19,383 bases of DNA from Desulfovibrio sp. (GCF_019422935.1 NZ_JAHZCJ010000014.1:1-19383); one strand, 5' to 3'; counted from the stretch's first letter, positions 8,260 through 16,673 are shown. Translations and numbers: made by a program. The notes: generated by a model from the letters alone, not told the origin.

Positions 8260-11200
8260 GTGAATACACAACTTTTCGCCGCCGCGCCACGGCCTCATAT
8301 TTCTGCCCGCAAGGGTGCGATTCCCCAACGCTGCTCACGTGTTGGGGCTTTGCTGCTGATTGCGAGCCTTTTGCTGCCCGCACAGCCTTCGTGCGGCATG
8401 AGCTGGAACTGGGCGCCCATCGCAGATACTGACGCAGCCAACGCTGCCGGGCAACAGTCAAAAAGTTCACAGCCCGCCGGGGAAAGGCTGCGCCTTACGC
8501 TCGACAGCCCCGGTCAGGTGCACAGGCTCCTGCGCACCGGCAATACCTTGCTCCTCTATCTTGACGATCCCTCCGCAACGCTTGAACGCAGCGGCGCAGC
8601 GCCTTCTGCGGGAGCGCTGCTCGACAGCATCGGGCTTTCCAACGGGCAGTTGCGCATTACACTTTCTCCCAAGGCCGTGAATCATGTCATGCGTCGGCCT
8701 TCTCCTTCTGAACTGGATATAGAAATTTTTGCCGCAGGAATCCAGAAAGGGGAAAATTCCTCTCGTCTGGATGCGGCGGGTGTGCCCGTGGGCAACGCGT
8801 CTGCTGATTCAGAAGGGCAGGGCGCTTCTTTTGCCGTCAATCTGCCCGCAGACGCAGCAGTGGGCTTATTGCAAAAGGCCCAAAAACTGCTGGCCGATGT
8901 GCAGCAGGGTGCAAAGGCTTTGCCCTTTGCTGGTCTGCTTGATGCGGGTAAGGCAAAACTTACGGATTTGAGCCAGAAATTTTCCGTCCTTGGTGCGACC
9001 AAGACTGCGGAAGCCGCCGAAGTGCCGCAAGCCGCAGGCGGTGCGGGCAGCCTCGCCGTGACGCTGGACGGTCAGAGCCTTATGAGCCGGGTAAACCCCG
9101 GCGGGCCGGAAAACTGGCCTGAGAGTAAGGGGCTTTCCACATCAATCCCCAGCAACGTTCCTGCTGCGGCTCCGGCCACAACGCCAGCGCCCGCACCAGC
9201 GGCTCCGGCTGCATCTGCAAATCAGCCAGTGACTCAGCCTGCAACGCAGCCAGCAAACCAGCCCGTGACAAGGCCAGTGGCCCCGCCTGCGTCTGCCCCG
9301 CAAAATGGCGTCCAGCGGGCAGTACCGCCCGCTGCGCAGCCGCAAGCTCAGCCCGCCCCACCAGTCCAGCAGGTTGCGCCGCAGGCCATACCGCAACCTG
9401 CACCGCAGGCAAAAACTGCACCGGCTCAGCAGCCTGCGCCTGTCCCCGTGGCCGGTCAGGCAAAGCCGAACGGCGCGGGCGGCAATGTATCCGGCAAGGT
9501 TTCAGAAAATGTGGTGGGTCTGCCGCATGCCGAAGAAAAAGGCGGTCACGGGGCCGCTGCCCCCAAGGAAGAACCCCGTCCCGTGGTCTATGTGGACGAA
9601 CAGGGCAATCCTGTTGCCAAGCCTGTTGACCCGGAAAAAATGATGGAAGAGGCGGAGCGGCTCATCAAGGAACACAAGTTTGTTGAGGCCTTGCCGCAGT
9701 TGGAAAAACTGAAGGAAATGCCCACCATCAGTGCCGATATGCGCCTCAAAACGCTGTATTACATCAGCGATTGCGTATGGGCCAGATATGCCGATAATCC
9801 ACTGGCTGGCTTTGAGCCTATTGTTTCAGCCACCAGCGAGGCCATGAATTTTGACCTGCGTTCTCCCAGAGTGCCGGAGGCCCTCCTGCGGCTGGGGCTG
9901 GTTAACGTCAATGTTGGCAATCTGGTGGATGCCGGGGGCTACATTGTGGCCATGTATCGGCGCTATCCGGATTATCCCGGCGTGGCACAGGGATTTACGG
10001 CCCTCGGCAAGGCGCAGCTCAAGCGGCACATGGATGCCCAGGCGGAGCAGTCTTTTGCCATCGTGCTCGACAAGTACCCTGAATCCTCCTTCTTGCAGGA
10101 GGCGTCCGTGGGGCTTGCACAGGCTTTGAACAACCAGAGCAAGTACGCCAATGCACAGGTTATCCTGGACTTTATAAGTAAACGCTGGCCCCGCTATTAT
10201 ATTGAAGACCCCACATTCCTGTTTTTGCAGGGTGCCAATGATGAGGCTCTGGACAAACCCGTTGCGGCCCTGACCCTGTACTGGCTGTATTACAACCTTG
10301 TGCCCGGGCAGAAGGGCAACGACGACCTGCTCCTTAAAATGGGCGACATGTATACCCGGCTTGGCAACAAAAGCGGGGCCGAGTTTCTGTATGCCTATCT
10401 GACGCGGCATTTTGCGGGAACCCATGCGGCAAATATGGCAAGTCTGCGGCTGGCCGAGGGCGGCATATACGATTCGCCCATCAATTATGAGGCCATGACC
10501 CAGGTTTTTGCCAGGGCCGCCAGCGGTGGTAATCTGTCCAAGGTTTACGCCAACCTTGCGGCGGCCTCGCGCACTGCGCCGGAGTCTGTACTCGCGCGGC
10601 TCAAGGAGGCCATGTGGCTCTATTGGAGCAAGCGTTATACCGAGGCCATGGGCAAGGCCGCAGATTTTATTGATGGCTACCCGGAAAACGCCAATGTGGC
10701 GCAGGCCCGCGATATTATCTGGCTTGCTTTTCAGAAAGAGCTTGCCAACTCCATGGCTGAAAAAAACTATGGGCGCATTCTCATTTTGTGGAATGGCTTT
10801 CCCCTGGTGCGCGAGCGCTACGGGGCTATAGATCCGCGCATGCGCTATGCCCTGGCGCAGGGCATGCTTGAACGGGGCGATACGGAACAGGCCCTTGGCA
10901 TGTTAGCGGAATTTTTGAAGTCGCCCATGGATCCACAGTATGGGGAAGCGACTTTTACGGAATTTTTCAACCGCTATCTTCAAGCCGGGGCTTGGGCAAA
11001 AATTCTTGATCTTGGCAAACTGGTGTCCACCTGGCCTCTGAACCCCCAGTTGCGCAACCAGCTTGACTACGCCATGGCGCTCTCGGCCCAGAATCTCAAT
11101 CTGAACGGGGCTGCTCTCGCCATGTGGCAAAAGCTTGCCGAGCGGCAGGATATCCCGCTCTATCAGCGGGCCTACGCCACATATTTTCTTGCCCGCGATG

Positions 11201-11649
11201 CCGAACAGCGCAAGGACATTCGCAATTCCTACACGCTGAACCGCAAGGTGATTGATCTCTTTACCCAATTACAGAATGAACGTTCCGACAAGGCCGACCC
11301 GCAGCGCATCAAGGATGCCATACTCTCACTCATGGATATCTGCGAAGTGGGCAACCGTGTGCCGGAAGCTCTGGAATGGCTTGCGCGTTACAATGCCTTT
11401 GTACCCAAGGAGTCGTCGGAATATCCGGGTTTGCGATTCCGTGAGGCCCGGCTGTATCGCAAGCTGGGCGATGCCACGCGGGCTCAGGCTTTGCTTGAGG
11501 ATATTGTGCGCAACTACGCCGATTCACCTTTTGCCAGGGCAGCCACGGCGGAACTGCACACCTTTGAGGTTTCGCGCGATCTGCAAAACTACCTGCCCGG
11601 CGGGGTGGGCAGTCAGGCTGCGCCCGCCGCCAAGCCCGCCGCTCCCTAG
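8260..11649 (+). CDS. Large exported TPR-repeat protein with AMIN-like N-domain and Pro-rich linker
   Basis: About 1,129 residues from the GTG at 8260. A basic segment and a hydrophobic stretch (VGALLLIASLLL, ~28-39) suggest a signal sequence or membrane anchor. Residues ~75-155 (LRLTLDSPGQVHRLLRTGN onward) have the beta-rich pattern of AMIN-like envelope domains; this is a tentative similarity. Residues ~293-407 are a Pro/Ala/Gln linker with QPVTQPA/QPANQP units. From ~457 to ~1,120 the chain is alpha-helical with many TPR-like motifs, such as RLGLVNVNVGNLVDAGGYIVAM or ALGKAQLKRHMDAQAEQSF, which form a protein-binding scaffold. It probably works in the periplasm on an envelope complex. The start is uncertain: TTG 8209 also fits the frame and no candidate has a good SD. 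It follows the activator gene in the same direction. Confidence 0.82.
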   Translation: MNTQLFAAAPRPHISARKGAIPQRCSRVGALLLIASLLLPAQPSCGMSWNWAPIADTDAANAAGQQSKSSQPAGERLRLTLDSPGQVHRLLRTGNTLLLYLDDPSATLERSGAAPSAGALLDSIGLSNGQLRITLSPKAVNHVMRRPSPSELDIEIFAAGIQKGENSSRLDAAGVPVGNASADSEGQGASFAVNLPADAAVGLLQKAQKLLADVQQGAKALPFAGLLDAGKAKLTDLSQKFSVLGATKTAEAAEVPQAAGGAGSLAVTLDGQSLMSRVNPGGPENWPESKGLSTSIPSNVPAAAPATTPAPAPAAPAASANQPVTQPATQPANQPVTRPVAPPASAPQNGVQRAVPPAAQPQAQPAPPVQQVAPQAIPQPAPQAKTAPAQQPAPVPVAGQAKPNGAGGNVSGKVSENVVGLPHAEEKGGHGAAAPKEEPRPVVYVDEQGNPVAKPVDPEKMMEEAERLIKEHKFVEALPQLEKLKEMPTISADMRLKTLYYISDCVWARYADNPLAGFEPIVSATSEAMNFDLRSPRVPEALLRLGLVNVNVGNLVDAGGYIVAMYRRYPDYPGVAQGFTALGKAQLKRHMDAQAEQSFAIVLDKYPESSFLQEASVGLAQALNNQSKYANAQVILDFISKRWPRYYIEDPTFLFLQGANDEALDKPVAALTLYWLYYNLVPGQKGNDDLLLKMGDMYTRLGNKSGAEFLYAYLTRHFAGTHAANMASLRLAEGGIYDSPINYEAMTQVFARAASGGNLSKVYANLAAASRTAPESVLARLKEAMWLYWSKRYTEAMGKAADFIDGYPENANVAQARDIIWLAFQKELANSMAEKNYGRILILWNGFPLVRERYGAIDPRMRYALAQGMLERGDTEQALGMLAEFLKSPMDPQYGEATFTEFFNRYLQAGAWAKILDLGKLVSTWPLNPQLRNQLDYAMALSAQNLNLNGAALAMWQKLAERQDIPLYQRAYATYFLARDAEQRKDIRNSYTLNRKVIDLFTQLQNERSDKADPQRIKDAILSLMDICEVGNRVPEALEWLARYNAFVPKESSEYPGLRFREARLYRKLGDATRAQALLEDIVRNYADSPFARAATAELHTFEVSRDLQNYLPGGVGSQAAPAAKPAAP

Positions 11650-11808
11650 TTTTCCCCGGTTTCGGTCTTTTGCGTCTGTCGTCCCAGCCTGCCGTTGTTG
11701 CCTCAGGCGCATCCTGCCTCAGGGCGCTGAATCCCTTCCATATGCCAATCAGGTATGCGAGGGCGCATTGCATGCGTTCACTCCTTGGAATATAACCAGA
11801 CACAACAG

Positions 11809-11840
11809 CAGTTCCGCCGTGGGGTGGAACTGTTTGTCTT
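11809..11840 (+). terminator. Hairpin with short T-run after the TPR gene
   Basis: CAGTTCCGCC (11809-11818) pairs with GGTGGAACTG (11823-11832) over 10 bp, with one G-U pair and a GTGG loop. It is followed by an imperfect T-rich run (TTTGTCTT). It could be the terminator of the activator-TPR transcript, 160 nt after the stop, or an attenuator before the lipoprotein gene. The rest of the 283-nt gap shows nothing I can name. Confidence 0.5.
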
Positions 11841-11932
11841 CTGCAATTTTAATGGATAAGTGCGATGGAACGTCCCGCAAGATTCACTGGAGGATGCAGG
11901 ACGTGATGTGCGCCGTCTGCCTTGGAGGGCAT

Positions 11933-12673
11933 ATGAACAGAGTGCTTCTTTGCGTTACACTCGGCCTGCTTGCCTTGATGGCCGGATGCACCGGCGCATT
12001 ACAAAGGGGAATGCAGAACGCGGCCTATGTTTCCACAGCCCGCCCGGCCATCAGCATCAAGGCCGTGAACATGCCCCTGCTTACCGGGGGCGAGACAAGC
12101 GTCAGCCTTGATGACGCAGGCGTTATCGGCGGCTTGCCGCTGCATGCTTGGGTTGCTGTTTACGGCAAGGGGGATCCTCAGAGTCCCCTGGCCATTGTGG
12201 GGCTGGCGGAGGTGCCGCGCGGCTGGTACTGGGACAACGACGGCCAGCGCCCCTTTAGCGTCGATAAAGGGGTGGAGATTTTCAACAATGACGGCTTTGC
12301 GGCCAGCACCTATATTGTGGACAGTAAAAGGGATGCGTTTTCAGCCCTTGCAGGGCTGACGGACGAAACAAAGCCCATGCGCTGGCTGACGCGCGGTTTT
12401 GCCGCCAGATACAATTTTAATGACACCAAGGTCATACTGGAATACAGAGAACCCCTGCCTGAAAATCTTGCCGGGCAGGAAAGCCTGGCAGAAAGCCAGA
12501 CAGACCAGCTTCGTGCCTTTGAGCAGCGCGCCAGCGCCGCCTTTGCCGTTGCTTCTGTAGCTGAGCATATGACTGGAATTACGGAAGGATATGCAAAGAA
12601 CATTCGTGGGCAATATCTGGATCACCGCTTCTGGGGAACTGCATCAAAGTATGACACATTTGTCTTAAAGTAG
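11933..12673 (+). CDS. Putative lipoprotein (DUF4851-like)
   Basis: A 246-residue protein with a lipoprotein signal: MNR, a hydrophobic core and the lipobox LMAGC, making Cys19 the lipidated residue. The mature part contains VSLDDAGVIGGLPLHAWVAVYG, RGWYWDND and GFAASTYIVDSKRDAF blocks. It resembles lipoproteins of Desulfovibrio relatives that I recall as DUF4851; the family name is from memory and not checked. It should sit in the inner or outer membrane. Residue 20 is Thr, not Asp, which favours outer-membrane sorting by the E. coli rule. The start is ATG 11933, with GGAGG 4 nt upstream. Longer in-frame ATGs upstream lack a signal peptide. A strong terminator follows at 12716. Function unknown. 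Confidence 0.85.
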   Translation: MNRVLLCVTLGLLALMAGCTGALQRGMQNAAYVSTARPAISIKAVNMPLLTGGETSVSLDDAGVIGGLPLHAWVAVYGKGDPQSPLAIVGLAEVPRGWYWDNDGQRPFSVDKGVEIFNNDGFAASTYIVDSKRDAFSALAGLTDETKPMRWLTRGFAARYNFNDTKVILEYREPLPENLAGQESLAESQTDQLRAFEQRASAAFAVASVAEHMTGITEGYAKNIRGQYLDHRFWGTASKYDTFVLK

Positions 12674-12715
12674 CATCTTCTTGCGGTAATCTGACATTAC
12701 ACCTTGATCCCGCCC

Positions 12716-12762
12716 GGGAGGCCACTTGGGAAAGTTTTTTCAAGCGGCCTCCCTGTTTTTTA
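12716..12762 (+). terminator. Strong intrinsic terminator after the lipoprotein gene
   Basis: GGGAGGCC (12716-12723) and GGCCTCCC (12746-12753) form a perfect 8-bp stem. It is extended inward by CTTG/CAAG (12725-12728 with 12741-12744) around one mismatched pair, then followed by TG and a run of six T. It lies 42 nt after the stop codon. Confidence 0.9.
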
Positions 12763-12871
12763 CGTTTGTTGCGCCTGCACCGACACCAAGTAACTGCAAC
12801 AAGTTAATACATTCTGGAATAATGGTTATGTAAAATTTGCAACACAATTTTATATTATAGGGCATAGTACA

Positions 12872-12900
12872 TTGACGAAACAATATCTGCTGTGTATGTT
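12872..12900 (+). promoter_or_regulatory. Candidate promoter of the MucR-like gene
   Basis: TTGACG (12872-12877), a 17-nt spacer and TATGTT (12895-12900) lie in a markedly AT-rich stretch (12780-12900). The predicted transcript has a leader of about 100 nt. Near its 5' end the leader carries an imperfect hairpin (CTCCCCAT/ATGGGAG around CAGG, 12901-12919) and several GGA/GGG tracts. Ros/MucR proteins bind AT-rich DNA and often repress themselves, so this region is a plausible autoregulatory site. Confidence 0.55.
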
Positions 12901-13005
12901 CTCCCCATCAGGATGGGAGGGGGACCGACTGTTCTGTCAATGAGCCGATCAGGCGGGTACGCAGCGCGTCAGATTGAGTATGTTGAAGACAATAAAGGGG
13001 TAGTT

Positions 13006-13416
13006 ATGGACGATTATCTGAAAGAGGCGCTGGAAATCACCAGAGCACAAGCTGGCGTTCGCGTTATGAGCGAAGAAGAAATAGCCGCCTTTATACAGAA
13101 AGTGGCACAGGGCATCAAAGCAGTTGCCGAAGGCGAAACGCCTGTGGAACTGGACAGCGGCGAAATGGCCGTTGAAGCACGCAAGTCGGTCAAAGAAAAG
13201 TCCGTCACCTGCCTTGAGTGTGGAAAGAGCTTTAAGATTCTTACCAAGCGTCATCTGGCCAGCCACGGCATGACCTCGGCTGAATACCGCGAAAAGTGGG
13301 GCTTCAAGAAAGACGCACCTCTGGTGTGCAAAGCCCTGCAGCGCGAACGCCGCAAAAAGATGAAAGACATGAAGCTGTGGGAAAAGCGCCGCAAGGTTCA
13401 AGAATCTCCGGCATAA
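13006..13416 (+). CDS. MucR/Ros-family zinc-finger transcriptional regulator
   Basis: A 136-residue regulator. The prokaryotic Ros-type zinc finger is clear: Cys69-x2-Cys72 (CLEC), then His83-x3-His87 (HLASH), followed by GMTSAEYREKWGF (88-100), the hallmark of the family. A strongly basic tail (RERRKKMKDMKLWEKRRK, 113-130) fits contact with AT-rich DNA. The N-terminal half is helical and acidic and could mediate oligomerisation, as in MucR. In alphaproteobacteria such proteins silence envelope, polysaccharide and virulence genes; the targets here are unknown. The start is ATG 13006, with AAGGGG 5 nt upstream; the 38 in-frame codons upstream are mostly leader. It is a single-gene transcript with its own promoter and terminator. 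Confidence 0.93.
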   Translation: MDDYLKEALEITRAQAGVRVMSEEEIAAFIQKVAQGIKAVAEGETPVELDSGEMAVEARKSVKEKSVTCLECGKSFKILTKRHLASHGMTSAEYREKWGFKKDAPLVCKALQRERRKKMKDMKLWEKRRKVQESPA

Positions 13417-13451
13417 AACCCGCAATAGCAGGCTTTGTCATTGGTCTGAAA

Positions 13452-13479
13452 GTCCGCCCCTGAGGCGGGCTTTTTTTTT
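13452..13479 (+). terminator. Intrinsic terminator after the MucR-like gene
   Basis: GTCCGCC (13452-13458) pairs with GGCGGGC (13464-13470), one pair being T-G, around a CCTGA loop. It is followed by nine T (13471-13479). It lies 35 nt past the stop codon. Confidence 0.92.
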
Positions 13480-13488
13480 AGGCCAAAA

Positions 13489-13529
13489 AATGGCATTGTA
13501 CCCGTCTGTATGACGGCATGGCTGCCATT
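13489..13529 (+). promoter_or_regulatory. Nested inverted repeats upstream of bioB
   Basis: AATGGCA (13489-13495) and TGCCATT (13523-13529) are perfect complements and enclose a second perfect stem, CCGTC/GACGG (13502-13506 with 13512-13516). This is the only clear structure in the 114 nt between the MucR-gene terminator and bioB. It could be an operator or RNA fold. It does not look like the BirA or BioR sites I know. Confidence 0.4.
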
Positions 13530-13593
13530 CAGGGCGGTTACGGCCAGCAAATGATTTTTGCTCTGCACCATTGTTCTTTTTCAGGGTTATATC

Positions 13594-14544
13594 ATGACTG
13601 AATCACAGGCGGCTGCAACGCCCGCCGAAGCCCTCGCGCTTTTGTCCCTGCCGCAGGAACAGTTATTTGCCAGGGCCACCGCGCTGCGCGAGGCGACCTT
13701 TGGGCGCGGCATTGTTTTGTGCGCCATCATCAATGCAAAAAGCGGCAACTGCTCCATGGACTGCCGTTTCTGCTCCCAGAGCCGGCACAATCACACTCCT
13801 ATTGAGGTTTTTCCCCTCTTGCCGGACGAGGAACTGCGCGAGCGCATTCTGCACCTCGCAGCCCTGCCTGTGGCGCGCATTGGCGTTGTTACCAGCGGTT
13901 CGGCCCTGAGCGGCAGCGAATTGCAGCGCCTGCACGCTGTGATTTCAGGCCTGCCGGATGCCGTGCGCCCGCGCGTCTGCGCTTCGCTGGGCAAACTCAC
14001 GGCTGACGATTTTGCCCTTTTGTCCGGGGCCGGGCTTACCCGGTTTCACCATAATATGGAAACCTCGCAGGACTATTACTCCAGCGTGTGCACCACGCAA
14101 ACCTGGGAGCAACGGCGCGACACGGTGCTTCGCGCCAGTGAGTCAGGCCTGAGCGTGTGTTCCGGCGGCCTGTTCGGCCTGGGTGAAAGCTGGGAAGACC
14201 GCGTGGACTTTGCCTTCAGTCTCAAGAAGATGGGTGTGAGCCATGTGCCCATGAATTTTCTGCATCCGCACCCGGAAACGCCGCTGGCAGGGCAGAAGCC
14301 TCTTACCGCGGATGAGGCGCTGACGCTCATTGCCGTGTTCCGGCACATTTTGCCCAAGGCCACATTGCGCATCTGCGGGGGCAGGCCTCTGGTGCTGGGC
14401 AGCCGCCAGAATGAAATTTTCGCCGCCGGGGCCAATGCCCTCATGACGGGCGATTATCTTACAACCCACGGGCAGAGCATTGCGCATGATCTTGAAATGA
14501 TCGCCGCGCAAGGACTTGAGGTTCGCTGCGATGCAAACTGCTGA
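13594..14544 (+). CDS. bioB: Biotin synthase BioB (radical SAM)
   Basis: A 316-residue radical-SAM enzyme that inserts sulfur into dethiobiotin to make biotin. The SAM-binding 4Fe-4S motif is Cys53-x3-Cys57-x2-Cys60 (CSMDCRFC). The HHNMETS stretch (152-158) and SVCSGGLFGLGE (187-198) are typical of BioB. In E. coli the second cluster uses Cys97, Cys128, Cys188 and Arg260. Here Cys129, Cys189 and Arg264 correspond, but no Cys stands at the Cys97 position (VVTSGSA, 98-104), and an extra Cys261 appears in RICGGR. This suggests a different auxiliary cluster, as reported for type II enzymes of anaerobes. The start is ATG 13594 (GGG 7 nt upstream); a longer frame from 13558 is unlikely. It overlaps the next gene by 14 nt. 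Confidence 0.95.
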   Translation: MTESQAAATPAEALALLSLPQEQLFARATALREATFGRGIVLCAIINAKSGNCSMDCRFCSQSRHNHTPIEVFPLLPDEELRERILHLAALPVARIGVVTSGSALSGSELQRLHAVISGLPDAVRPRVCASLGKLTADDFALLSGAGLTRFHHNMETSQDYYSSVCTTQTWEQRRDTVLRASESGLSVCSGGLFGLGESWEDRVDFAFSLKKMGVSHVPMNFLHPHPETPLAGQKPLTADEALTLIAVFRHILPKATLRICGGRPLVLGSRQNEIFAAGANALMTGDYLTTHGQSIAHDLEMIAAQGLEVRCDANC

Positions 14545-16624
14545 GGAAAAGATTGATCTGCCGCTACGGGGCCTCTTTGTAGCCGGATCTGGCACCGATG
14601 TGGGCAAGACCGTTGTGACGGCGGCCCTGCTGCGGGCCTTGCTGCTGGCCGGGATCAACGCCCAGGCTGTAAAGCCTGTGCAGACAGGCGTTGCGCCGGA
14701 GCAGGCCAATACGGCCCCTCTGGCCGATGCGCGCGTGTACGCTGCTGCCGTTGCGGGCATGCCGCAAAGCGCCGCCATGCTGCCTGCCACGGCCCTGCAT
14801 TGCTTCAGCCTGCCCGCATCGCCACATCTGGCCGCGGCCCGCGAAGGTGCGCGCTTGACCTGCGCAGGACTACATAACGACATTGTTTGCCACAGCCGCG
14901 CCAGCAGCGCTGAAATGCTGCTGCTTGAGGGCGCTGGCGGTTTGCGGGTGCCGCTCAACGAGCGTGAGGACATGCTCGACCTCATGGTCTCGGTGGGCCT
15001 GCCCGTGCTGCTTGTGGGCGGCAATTATCTGGGTGGGCTGAACCACATTCTGCTTTCAATGGATGCATTGCGGCATAACGGTCTGCAACTGGCCGGAGTG
15101 GTGCTTGTGCCCTCCGCCGACCCGGCAGCGGGTTGCCCCGGCGTGGATGTGGACGCCATGCTGGCCGACAATGCCGCAATGCTGCGCGAGCGGCTGGCGC
15201 AACATGGCCAGACTGCTCCCCTTGTGGAATTGCCGCGCGTGGCGCAACTGGATGCAGAGGGCTGGCAGACGCTGGCTCAGGAGCTTGAACCGCTGGTGCG
15301 GCATCTGCAAGCCTCTCAGGATGCTGCTTGCGACTGCGGAGCGGATGTTGTGCGCCGCGATCACCAGACCATCTGGCACCCCTACGCCTCGGCCATGCAG
15401 CCGCCCTTGCTCAGCACAGTGGCGCGCACCAGAGCCAACCGCATTGTGCTGGCGGACGGCAGGGAACTTGTGGACGGCATGTCTTCCTGGTGGGCAGCCG
15501 TGCACGGCTATAACCATCCGCGCCTTATGGAGGCCCTGCACGCACAGGCCGGGCGCATGCCCCACGTAATGTTTGGCGGCCTGACGCACGAACCGGCGGT
15601 CAATCTGGCCGAAAGGCTGTTGCGCCTCATGCCTGCGGGACTTGAGCGCGTTTTTTTTGCAGATTCCGGTTCGGTGGCGGTGGAGGTGGCCCTGAAAATG
15701 GCCCTGCAATACCAGCAGGGCAGGGGCCAGACCGGGCGCAGCAAGTTTCTAACGCCGCGCGGCGGTTACCATGGGGACACCTTTGGCGCCATGTCGGTGT
15801 GCGACCCGGTGACGGGTATGCACAGCCTGTTCACGGCCATGCTGCCCCAACAGATATTTATGGAGCGGCCAAGTTGCCGCTTTGACCAGCCCTTTGACCC
15901 GGCGAGCCTTGACGATGCCCGGCGTGTTTTTGCCGTGCGCGGGCACGAGATTGCGGCGGTGATTCTTGAACCAGTGGTGCAGGGCGCGGGCGGCATGTGG
16001 TTTTACCACCCCGAATACCTGCGTGGGCTTGCGCAACTGTGCCGCGAGGCTGGCGCACTGCTGATATTTGATGAAATCGCCACGGGCTTTGGCCGTACAG
16101 GCAAGATGTTTGCTGCGGAATGGGCCGGTGTTTCGCCGGATATTCTGTGTTGCGGCAAGGCGCTCACGGGCGGGGTATTGACCCTGGCAGCCACGGCCTG
16201 CACAGCCAGTGTGGCGGAGGACATCTGCGCCGGGGGCAATGTGTTTATGCACGGCCCCACCTTTATGGCCAATGCGCTGGCCTGCGCCGTGGCCTGCGCC
16301 AGCCTTGACCTGCTGCAGGAGGAAGACTGGCGGCAGAAGGTGGCAAACCTTGAAAGCGGCCTGCGCTCAGGGCTTGCCCCATGCGCGGGGCTTCAAGGCG
16401 TTGCCGATGTGCGCGTATTGGGCGGTATAGGCGTTGTGGAAACGTGCGAACCCGTCAATACTGTCGCGTTGCAGGAGTATTTTGTACGGCGCGGCATCTG
16501 GGTGCGGCCTTTTAACCGCCTTGTTTACCTCATGCCGCCCTATGTTACCCCGGCTGAGGATGTGGCGCGGCTCTGCGCCGTGGTGGCAGGGGCCTTGGAA
16601 TCAGGAGCGCATCTGCCTGCCTAG
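14531..16624 (+). CDS. bioDA: Fused dethiobiotin synthetase - DAPA aminotransferase (BioD-BioA)
   Basis: A 697-residue bifunctional protein. Residues ~14-260 are BioD: P-loop GTDVGKT (21-27), VKPVQTG with Lys48, and LLEGAGG (131-137). This half carboxylates 7,8-diaminopelargonate (DAPA) with ATP to give dethiobiotin. Residues ~277-690 are BioA, a class III PLP aminotransferase: DHQTIWHPY (277-285), MSSWWAA (317-323), GGYHGDT (411-417), FDEIATGFGRTG (513-524), the PLP lysine Lys543 in GKALTGG, and HGPTFMAN (574-581). This half makes DAPA from 7-keto-8-aminopelargonate using SAM as amino donor. The linker of ~15 residues is Cys/Asp-rich. ATG 14531 overlaps the bioB stop by 14 nt, implying translational coupling. 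Both active sites look intact, so it is a true fusion and not a frameshift product. A TTG at 14516 is an unlikely start. Confidence 0.95.
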   Translation: MQTAEEKIDLPLRGLFVAGSGTDVGKTVVTAALLRALLLAGINAQAVKPVQTGVAPEQANTAPLADARVYAAAVAGMPQSAAMLPATALHCFSLPASPHLAAAREGARLTCAGLHNDIVCHSRASSAEMLLLEGAGGLRVPLNEREDMLDLMVSVGLPVLLVGGNYLGGLNHILLSMDALRHNGLQLAGVVLVPSADPAAGCPGVDVDAMLADNAAMLRERLAQHGQTAPLVELPRVAQLDAEGWQTLAQELEPLVRHLQASQDAACDCGADVVRRDHQTIWHPYASAMQPPLLSTVARTRANRIVLADGRELVDGMSSWWAAVHGYNHPRLMEALHAQAGRMPHVMFGGLTHEPAVNLAERLLRLMPAGLERVFFADSGSVAVEVALKMALQYQQGRGQTGRSKFLTPRGGYHGDTFGAMSVCDPVTGMHSLFTAMLPQQIFMERPSCRFDQPFDPASLDDARRVFAVRGHEIAAVILEPVVQGAGGMWFYHPEYLRGLAQLCREAGALLIFDEIATGFGRTGKMFAAEWAGVSPDILCCGKALTGGVLTLAATACTASVAEDICAGGNVFMHGPTFMANALACAVACASLDLLQEEDWRQKVANLESGLRSGLAPCAGLQGVADVRVLGGIGVVETCEPVNTVALQEYFVRRGIWVRPFNRLVYLMPPYVTPAEDVARLCAVVAGALESGAHLPA

Positions 16625-16673
16625 ATTCTGGCTGGCTTTCTCCCGGCATTGCAGACAAAGGCCCTATGGCGGT

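Noticed and set aside
11252..11932. An N-terminal extension of the lipoprotein gene overlapping the end of the TPR gene
   Set aside because: The sequence before 11933 has no signal character and is the out-of-frame shadow of the TPR gene plus intergenic DNA; the ATG at 11933 has a strong SD and begins a perfect lipoprotein signal.
14143..15024. Minus-strand 293-residue frame across bioB/bioD
   Set aside because: Ser/Ala/Arg-rich shadow of well-supported plus-strand genes.
14531..16624. Fusion of BioD and BioA as a sequencing error
   Set aside because: The linker codes through without a stop, both domains are complete and codon use is uniform across the junction.
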